Assembly (NCBI GenBank): GCA_002470925.1
Contig: DKOX01000055.1
Location: forward strand, 1-23,585
Source: Opitutia bacterium UBA7350
GTDB taxonomy: Bacteria; Verrucomicrobiota; Verrucomicrobiia; Opitutales; Coraliomargaritaceae
Direction of reading: 5' to 3'
DNA: 23,585 nucleotides
The notes under the pieces were generated by a model. That model saw only the letters and a program-made list of their open reading frames with translations, searched no databases and had not been told where the DNA came from. This document shows positions 15,931-20,839 of the stretch, one piece after another. The stretch's first letter is position 1. Every line of letters begins with the position of its first letter. A program made the translations under genes and the position numbers.

Positions 15931-16173
15931 ATGCCCCGCAATACCAGTTTAGAAATCGGCGACGAGCTCGGACAATTTGTAGACGTTCAAGTCCAGTCAG
16001 GGCGTTACGCCTCAGCCAGCGAAGTGGTTCGCGCGGGGCTTCGTCAGCTTCAGAACGAGGAAACCAGAATGGCAGCCCTTCGCGCCGCAGTCACTGAAGG
16101 CCTCCAAAGCGGCCCGGCTCAACCCCACGACTTTGATGCCTTTCTCGCCGCCCGAAAGACCCATCGCTCCTAA
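15931..16173 (+). CDS. parD: ParD-type antitoxin (ribbon-helix-helix, CC2985-like)
   Basis: An 80-residue antitoxin. The N-terminal ribbon-helix-helix DNA-binding region is clear: NTSLEIGDELGQFVDVQVQSGRYASASEVVRAGLRQLQNEE (residues 4-44), with the family's typical 'sGRYasaSEVVRagLRqLe' signature. The C-terminal tail (about 45-80) should wrap the ParE toxin and neutralise it. ParD dimers normally also repress the operon, alone or with ParE. Start ATG at 15931 lies close behind a good promoter. The stop TAA and the toxin ATG share one base (TAATG), so the pair is translationally coupled. Composition is closer to the core genes than to the AT-rich cluster to the left. Confidence 0.93.
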   Translation: MPRNTSLEIGDELGQFVDVQVQSGRYASASEVVRAGLRQLQNEETRMAALRAAVTEGLQSGPAQPHDFDAFLAARKTHRS

Positions 16174-16481
16174 TGCCCTACGCCATCCGCCCCAAGGCGA
16201 AAGAGGACCTCTCGAAGATCGCGGACTACACCTTCGATAACTGGGGCCCAGAACAAGAGGAGCTTTATCTGCGAATGTTACAACGGGCACTCGAGTCGCT
16301 TTCAGATAACCCAACTCTCGGTCGTCCCATTGATGCAGTGATTCCCGGCCTTCGAAGACTTCTGGTCGGGCAACATATCATCCTCTATTTCATAACAGAG
16401 CAATTCGTTGATGTCGCACGCATCCTGCATCATTCCATGGATACTACACGAGATTCCAATGAGTTGGAGATTGCGCCTTAA
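16173..16481 (+). CDS. parE: ParE-type toxin (RelE/ParE superfamily)
   Basis: A 102-residue toxin. It opens with the family pattern YAIRPKAKEDLSKIADYTFDNWGPEQEELYLRMLQRALESLSDNPTLGRPID, then a beta-rich part VIPGLRRLLVGQHIILYFITEQFVDVARILHHSMD; the final 'V-x-x-x-R-I-L-H-x-x-M-D' strand is diagnostic for ParE. Characterised ParE proteins poison DNA gyrase, while RelE relatives cleave mRNA; the arginine/histidine ending and the ParD partner favour the ParE branch. All recognisable elements are intact, so the module is probably functional. Start ATG overlaps the antitoxin stop by one base. No third gene follows; a degenerate terminator-like hairpin lies about 76 nt after the stop. Confidence 0.93.
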   Translation: MPYAIRPKAKEDLSKIADYTFDNWGPEQEELYLRMLQRALESLSDNPTLGRPIDAVIPGLRRLLVGQHIILYFITEQFVDVARILHHSMDTTRDSNELEIAP

Positions 16482-16557
16482 TCGTCGGCACAAGCGATCA
16501 TTTTCTCAACCGCTTGGCTTGCCTCCCCCATTCCCATTGAAAGCCCAACATCTCCAC

Positions 16558-16588
16558 AAAAAAACCAATCCTGCGATCGGGTTTTAAA
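16558..16588. terminator. Degenerate terminator-like hairpin after parE
   Basis: AAAACCAATC pairs with GATCGGGTTTT with one mismatch and one bulge around a CTGC loop, flanked by A and T runs. It is a diverged copy of the better hairpin at 16794-16823, including flanking bases (CCACAAAAAAA before, TTTTAAA after). It may terminate parDE. Confidence 0.5.
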
Positions 16589-16793
16589 ATCCCTCTGTTC
16601 CTCCGCGCCTCTGCGTTTCAATCAAAAAACCATCCGCCATTTCTCCGCGTTACAAAATACGGCATAGCCGGCCTCAGGGCACCGGTTTTTGTGTTTTTAG
16701 TGTATTTCGTGTTAAAAAAAGAACCACGAAAACAAGAATTACGAATCACTCGGATCGCATAAAATTGTTGGCTGGATTTCTCACCCGACCCAC

Positions 16794-16823
16794 AAAAAAA
16801 CCCAATCCTACGATTGGGTTTTT
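16794..16823 (-). terminator. Intrinsic terminator, probably of the tRNA-Tyr transcript
   Basis: Perfect 12-bp stem AAAAACCCAATC (16796-16807) / GATTGGGTTTTT (16812-16823) with a CTAC loop. On the minus strand it ends in seven T's (A's at 16794-16800). It lies about 165 nt downstream of the tRNA 3' end and is the first convincing terminator there, so the primary tRNA transcript probably includes the hairpin array as a long trailer. It could also act on the plus strand. Confidence 0.7.
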
Positions 16824-16845
16824 AAATGGTGGTGGGAGCGGGATT
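16824..16845 (-). repeat. Partial copy of the tRNA-Tyr 3' end
   Basis: Identical in 21 of 22 positions to 16985-17006, which covers the 3' side of the T-arm, the acceptor 3' strand, the encoded CCA and three bases beyond. On the minus strand it reads AATCCCGCTCCCACCACCAT plus two T's. The single difference (C for G) is in the T-stem. No complete tRNA is attached to this copy. It resembles the attachment-site duplication left by integration at a tRNA gene. Confidence 0.7.
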
Positions 16846-16983
16846 GACTCGCTTTGCTCGGCCCTCCGGGCTCGTGCTCCGCACGCCCCATTTCCATTCA
16901 CTGAGCTCACTTCGTCGAACCCGTTCGTTCCGGCATTCGCGCTTCGCGCGATACATAGTTCAGGCCGCCCTTCGGGCGGCCTG
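16846..16983. repeat. Array of short hairpins in the tRNA-Tyr trailer
   Basis: Successive small palindromes with 3-nt loops: GCCC-TCC-GGGC (16861-16871), CGTGC-TCC-GCACG (16872-16884), TCGCGC-TTC-GCGCGA (16937-16951) and the large CAGGCCGCCC-TTC-GGGCGGCCTG (16961-16983, 10 bp). They lie between the partial tRNA copy and the real tRNA-Tyr. The last lies 4 nt after the encoded CCA on the minus strand but has no T-tract, so it is not an ordinary terminator. Confidence 0.6.
16870..16888 (+). repeat. 19-nt mini-hairpin repeat, copy right of parDE
   Basis: GCTCGTGCTCCGCACGCCC, 18 of 19 identical and in the same orientation to 15772-15790. The two copies are 1,098 nt apart and bracket parDE. This copy is one of the hairpins of the array by tRNA-Tyr. 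Confidence 0.6.
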
Positions 16984-17073
<90 letters not shown>

Positions 17074-17094
17074 GTCCAAAGACTGAAACGGTGG

Positions 17095-17122
17095 AAATTA
17101 GCGTAGTGACCACGCATGCCAA
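17095..17122 (-). promoter_or_regulatory. Possible promoter of tRNA-Tyr
   Basis: TTGGCA (17117-17122) and a weak TAATTT (17095-17100) with a 16-nt spacer, ending 21 nt before the tRNA 5' end. The spacer contains a 15-nt near-palindrome GCGTGGTCACTACGC (17101-17115). The -35 is good and the -10 poor, so this is tentative. Confidence 0.3.
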
Positions 17123-17156
17123 GTTTTTTTTATGAAATTCTACGGCGCGGCGGTGC

Positions 17157-18065
17157 TTAAAAGGCACGGAAGAGCGCGAGGGCTTCGCTTAAATAGGCAT
17201 CCACGTAGGTATTAAAACCGAGGAAATAAAGGAGGCCTGCCACCGCCAACATGGGGCCAAAGGGAACACACGATCCAAAGGTGACCACTGCTTCGGTGCC
17301 CGCTTCCTCGTCGATAATGGTTTGCTTCCAACCGAAGATCCGGCCCAGGAGCATGATCGGCAGGAGTACGGCGCATCCGATCACCGCGCCGCCAAACAAG
17401 CCAAAAAGCGCGCCCTGCCATCCGCAAAAGGCCCCAATGCACCCGAGGAATTTCACGTCTCCCTCCCCCATCGCGGGTTTCCGAAGGATCACCTCTCCGA
17501 GCACCGCGAGCCAATAAACGAGGCCCGCACCAACTATCGCTCCGATGCTGGCGGTCACTCCGGATTCTAGGTGCGCACCGAGTCCGGTTCCCTCGAGGCC
17601 GTGGAGGCCGGGGATGAAAAAGGAAAGGATCACCCCGCCGCACATGCCGCCGATCGAGCACCGGTCGGGGATAATCATATGATCGAGGTCAATGAAGGTT
17701 GCCACGAGCAGGAGGGCGGCAAAGAACATCCCCGTCACCGCAAGCAGCGGGGGAAATTGCAGCCAACAGGCCACGAAGATCAATCCCGTGAGGAGTTCCA
17801 CCATCGGATAGCGGAAGCTGAATCCTTGTTCGCAACAGGCGGCGCGTCCACGGAGCATGAACCAGCTCAGAATTGGAAGGTTAAAATACCAGGGAATGCG
17901 AACGCCGCAGGCACAGGTCGAGGGCGGGCTTATGACGGATACATTCTTTGGAATGCGGTAGATGCATACATTTAAAAAACTGCCCACCACTGCGCCAAAA
18001 ACAAAGGCGAGGAGCGGGTAGAACCACGGCAACTCCGCACGTATCATTTCATAGTTTTCAAGCAT
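17157..18065 (-). CDS. Prepilin peptidase (type IV leader peptidase, GspO/PilD family)
   Basis: A polytopic inner-membrane aspartic protease, 302 residues with about eight hydrophobic segments. It cleaves, and in many cases N-methylates, type IV pilin or type II secretion pseudopilin precursors. The N-terminal methyltransferase-like domain has GSFLNVCIYRIP at 28-39 and the RIPWYFNLPILSWFMLRGRA...SFRYPMVELLTG block at 56-94. The peptidase domain has IDLDHMIIPD at 125-134 and GEGDVKFLG at 200-208, supplying the two catalytic aspartates. The usual two C-x2-C pairs are replaced by C51-x-C53 and C77-C78. The start at 18065 is fixed by a strong AGGAGGTGA ribosome-binding site 5 nt upstream and overlaps the end of aroE by 8 nt. 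No pilin or secretion genes are nearby. Confidence 0.93.
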   Translation of the reverse strand: MLENYEMIRAELPWFYPLLAFVFGAVVGSFLNVCIYRIPKNVSVISPPSTCACGVRIPWYFNLPILSWFMLRGRAACCEQGFSFRYPMVELLTGLIFVACWLQFPPLLAVTGMFFAALLLVATFIDLDHMIIPDRCSIGGMCGGVILSFFIPGLHGLEGTGLGAHLESGVTASIGAIVGAGLVYWLAVLGEVILRKPAMGEGDVKFLGCIGAFCGWQGALFGLFGGAVIGCAVLLPIMLLGRIFGWKQTIIDEEAGTEAVVTFGSCVPFGPMLAVAGLLYFLGFNTYVDAYLSEALALFRAF

Positions 18066-18990
18066 CTGGCTCACCTCCTGTAATACCTGCGATCGCGGCT
18101 TCCGCCGCAGACTGCATGACTGCGGCATCGACCGGGCAACCGGTCCAAATTTCGAGGGCGCGCGCGCCTTGATGCACCAGCATCGAGAGTCCGTTCGCGC
18201 AGTGCATGCCTCGCGCCTTTGCTTTAGCGAGCAGTCGCGTTTCCGGGGGATTATAGACCATGTCGTAGACTGACCAAGCCGAGGGCAACGCCTCCACATC
18301 GACCGGGGACGGATCCTCGTGGCGCAAACCCAGGGAAGTGGCATTGATGAAAATTCCGTTCGCGGGCAGGTTCGCCGGCAAGGCCTGCAGCGAAAAGGTT
18401 TCGACCGCCGATTGCGCCTCCATCGCATCCAAGATTTCGCAAAGCCCTGCCAGGCGTTCGGGGCTGCGGTTCCCGAGATATAATTTTGAACATCCGGAGC
18501 GCAGGCATTGCACCGCCGCGGCGCGCGCCGCCCCTCCGGATCCTGCCAGCATGACCACCGAGCCCTCGAGGCGAACCTCCGGTATTGTCTCGACACCTCG
18601 CTCGAGACCGTAGCCATCGGTATTGTAGCCGACCCAGCCCGCCCCGTCACGTTTCAGGGTATTGACCGCGCCCATCGCAAGGGCGTCGCCGGAAAGTTCT
18701 GTTACGGTTTCCAGCGCCAACACTTTGTGCGGCACCGTTAAATTCAAGCCCGCAAATCCCTTCGCGTGAAAACGCGGCAGGGCAGCGGCAAGTTCTGCAG
18801 CGGGCACTTCAAAGCGGTAATACGCCCAGTCCGCAAAACGCGCCCCGGAATCGGCGAGCACCGCCAAAGCGGCGTTGTGCATCGCGGGACTCAGGGAGTG
18901 GCGCACCGGATCCCCCAGCACCGCCAGCGCCGTACCTGGAAATTCCAAGCGGTCGAGATCCTCGAGCGTATAGGTTTTTTCTGTGTCCAT
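18058..18990 (-). CDS. aroE: Shikimate dehydrogenase (NADP-dependent)
   Basis: Reduces 3-dehydroshikimate to shikimate in the chorismate pathway, in the cytoplasm. The 310-residue protein has the substrate-binding SLSPAMHN at 32-39, the catalytic lysine K89 in NLTVPHK, the partner aspartate D125 in GYNTDGYG, a Rossmann glycine motif AGSGGAARA at 149-157, and NRSPERL near 174-180 in the NADP-phosphate-binding position. The N-terminus is about 20 residues longer than the shortest AroE proteins. ATG at 18990 has no evident Shine-Dalgarno. The last 8 nt overlap the prepilin peptidase start, so the two are co-transcribed. The paralogue YdiB (quinate/shikimate) is less likely, given that the gene stands outside any catabolic cluster. 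Confidence 0.95.
   Translation of the reverse strand: MDTEKTYTLEDLDRLEFPGTALAVLGDPVRHSLSPAMHNAALAVLADSGARFADWAYYRFEVPAAELAAALPRFHAKGFAGLNLTVPHKVLALETVTELSGDALAMGAVNTLKRDGAGWVGYNTDGYGLERGVETIPEVRLEGSVVMLAGSGGAARAAAVQCLRSGCSKLYLGNRSPERLAGLCEILDAMEAQSAVETFSLQALPANLPANGIFINATSLGLRHEDPSPVDVEALPSAWSVYDMVYNPPETRLLAKAKARGMHCANGLSMLVHQGARALEIWTGCPVDAAVMQSAAEAAIAGITGGEPDA
18071..18079 (-). promoter_or_regulatory. Strong Shine-Dalgarno of the prepilin peptidase gene
   Basis: AGGAGGTGA on the minus strand, inside the end of aroE, 5 nt before the ATG at 18065. It is the best ribosome-binding site in the window and fixes a start that a long upstream open frame would otherwise obscure. Confidence 0.8.
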
Positions 18991-19066
18991 TGGGCTGGGC
19001 TTTGACGCGTCGAATTTAAGACCGACCCCGCAAGCTTGCCGCTCACTTGCTCTTTTGGGAAGTCAA

Positions 19067-19780
19067 TTATTGCGAATCCGCGGCCGCCGCGCGCGAACCA
19101 TATAAGGCGGTTCCGACCCTGATCTGAGTCGAGCCCGCCGCAATCGCTGCCTCGAGGTCGTCGGTCATCCCCATCGATAATTCCCGGAGTTCCACCCCGT
19201 AACGCGCCGACAATTCGTCTCGTAAGTCACGCAACCGTTCAAAGCATTGCACTGCTACTTCAGGGGCATCGTCGAGCGGCGCAATTGTCATGAGTCCCTC
19301 GATTGTTAAATGCCGCGCCGCCAGAGCGCGTTCCAAGGCTCCCTCCATTGCATCGACCATAAATCCGTATTTGCGGGGATCCGCCCCGGCGTTGCACTGC
19401 AGCAAAATCGGCAGGGATTTGCCTGCCTCCCCCGCGAGGCGATCCAGACGATCGAGGAGTTTGAGGGAATCAACGGACTGAATGCGGTCAAAGACCGCCA
19501 CTGCTTCCTTGGCTTTGTTGGACTGCAAATGACCAATCAATTCCCAGTGCAGATTCAAATCTTTCGCCGCAGCGCGCTTCGTCGCGGCCTCTAGCACCCG
19601 GTTCTCCCCAACCGCCCGCAACCCCGCCTCCTTCGCATACTGCACCGCTTCCACCCCATGATGCTTCGTCACCGGTAATAATTGCACCGAGTCGAGATCC
19701 CGGCCCGAGGCCGCGCAGGCCGCTGCAATCCTCGCCTGCAACGCCGCTAAATTCGACTTAAATACGTCCGGCCCGATCAT
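19067..19780 (-). CDS. yggS: PLP homeostasis protein, YggS/PLPBP family
   Basis: Single-domain alanine-racemase-like TIM-barrel protein that binds pyridoxal 5'-phosphate and buffers its supply; it has no confirmed enzyme activity. The 237-residue length is typical. Landmarks are LLPVTKHHG with PLP lysine K39, GENRVLEAATK at about 58-68, the HWELIGHLQSNKAK block (family: WHFIGxLQxNK), QSVDS, the cofactor-binding LSMGMTDDLEAAIAAGSTQIRVGTALYG near the C-terminus (family: LSMGMSxDxxxAIxxGsTxvRiGtaiFG), and a short alanine-rich tail. ATG at 19780 starts MIGPDVFKSN. It is 76 nt upstream of aroE on the same strand and divergent from the LysR-type regulator across 100 AT-rich nt. In many bacteria yggS neighbours cell-division or pilus genes; here a prepilin peptidase is two genes away. 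Confidence 0.95.
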   Translation of the reverse strand: MIGPDVFKSNLAALQARIAAACAASGRDLDSVQLLPVTKHHGVEAVQYAKEAGLRAVGENRVLEAATKRAAAKDLNLHWELIGHLQSNKAKEAVAVFDRIQSVDSLKLLDRLDRLAGEAGKSLPILLQCNAGADPRKYGFMVDAMEGALERALAARHLTIEGLMTIAPLDDAPEVAVQCFERLRDLRDELSARYGVELRELSMGMTDDLEAAIAAGSTQIRVGTALYGSRAAAADSQ

Positions 19781-19880
19781 AACAGAGGTTAGTAGTTTTA
19801 TTTATCACGGGAAACAACATAAGTTTTTCTGATTCTTTGTTTGTTTTTCTTATTAGATAACTTTATAGTATCAACCTATA

Positions 19881-20768
19881 ATGCACGTGGAAAATTTCAA
19901 AGTCTTTGCGGATCTGGTTGAAAGCGAGAGTTTTTCGCGGGCGGCCAAGTTGAATGGCATCACCCAATCAGCGGTCAGTCAACAACTGCGGGGCATGGAA
20001 AAGCACTTTAAGGTCTTGATTGTCGACCGCAGTCAGAAACAGTTCCGGCTCACCAACGAAGGCATAAAACTCTATGGATCCGCCAAAGAAATGCTGCGGC
20101 TCTACGAGACCCTAAATAGCGAACTTCAGGAAATGCGGAAGGAAATCAGCGGTACCATCCATATTTCAACGGTTTACAGCATTGGCCTCCATGAATTGCC
20201 CCCCTACATCAAAATCTTTCTGGCGGACTACCCTGAGGTCAACATTCGCGTGGAATACCGCCGTGCCAACATGGTCTATGAAGACATCCTGAACAATTCC
20301 ATTGACCTCGGCCTCATCGCCTACCCGGAAAAACACAAACAGCTCGAAGTCCTCCCCTTCCATGATGACACCCTCATTCTGGTCGCGAGCCCCGAGCATC
20401 CCTTTGCCAAAAAATCCAGTATCGATATGTCCGAACTGAACGGACACAAATTCATCGGCTTTGAACCCGACATCCCGACCCGCAAAGCCACCGACCGCAT
20501 CTTCCGTGAATTCAATATCGATGCCGAACTCGTCATGGAATTCGATAACGTTGAAACCGTAAAACGCGCCGTTGAAATCAATGCGGGACTCGCGATCCTC
20601 CCTCAGACGACCGTCAACCGCGAAGAAGCACAAAACCTGCTCAAGGTAATCCCGTTTAAAAAACACAACTTTCGCCGCCCCCTCGCCCTCATCCACCGCA
20701 AGGGTCGCGTCCTCACACCCGCAATGAAAAAACTGATCGAGTTGCTGACCACGCAAACCCCCGCCTAA
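19881..20768 (+). CDS. LysR-type transcriptional regulator
   Basis: A 295-residue LysR-family DNA-binding protein. The winged helix-turn-helix is at residues 1-60 (FKVFADLVESESFSRAAKLNGITQSAVSQQLRGMEK, then VDRSQKQFRLTNEG), followed by a linker helix and a periplasmic-binding-protein-like effector domain from about 90 to 290 (GTIHISTVYSIGLHELPPYIKIFLADYPEVNIRVEY, DLGLIAYPEK, LILVASPEHPFAKK, EINAGLAILP). Such regulators usually act on a divergent neighbour and on themselves, so yggS, 100 nt away on the other strand, is a candidate target; the downstream M16 peptidase, 71 nt after the stop, is another. The effector is not deducible; CysB-like, YeiE-like and other subfamilies share these features. 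ATG at 19881 with no Shine-Dalgarno; the leader is very AT-rich. Confidence 0.94.
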   Translation: MHVENFKVFADLVESESFSRAAKLNGITQSAVSQQLRGMEKHFKVLIVDRSQKQFRLTNEGIKLYGSAKEMLRLYETLNSELQEMRKEISGTIHISTVYSIGLHELPPYIKIFLADYPEVNIRVEYRRANMVYEDILNNSIDLGLIAYPEKHKQLEVLPFHDDTLILVASPEHPFAKKSSIDMSELNGHKFIGFEPDIPTRKATDRIFREFNIDAELVMEFDNVETVKRAVEINAGLAILPQTTVNREEAQNLLKVIPFKKHNFRRPLALIHRKGRVLTPAMKKLIELLTTQTPA

Positions 20769-20839
20769 ACCCCTCTGCCGGATTCGATGAAATGTTCGCA
20801 GGCGGAACTTCAACCCCCTTCAATTGACTATTATTAGCC

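Noticed and set aside
18066..18650. Upstream extension of the prepilin peptidase frame
   Set aside because: The extra 195 residues overlap aroE in another frame and are arginine-rich nonsense; the strong ribosome-binding site at 18071-18079 fixes the start at 18065.
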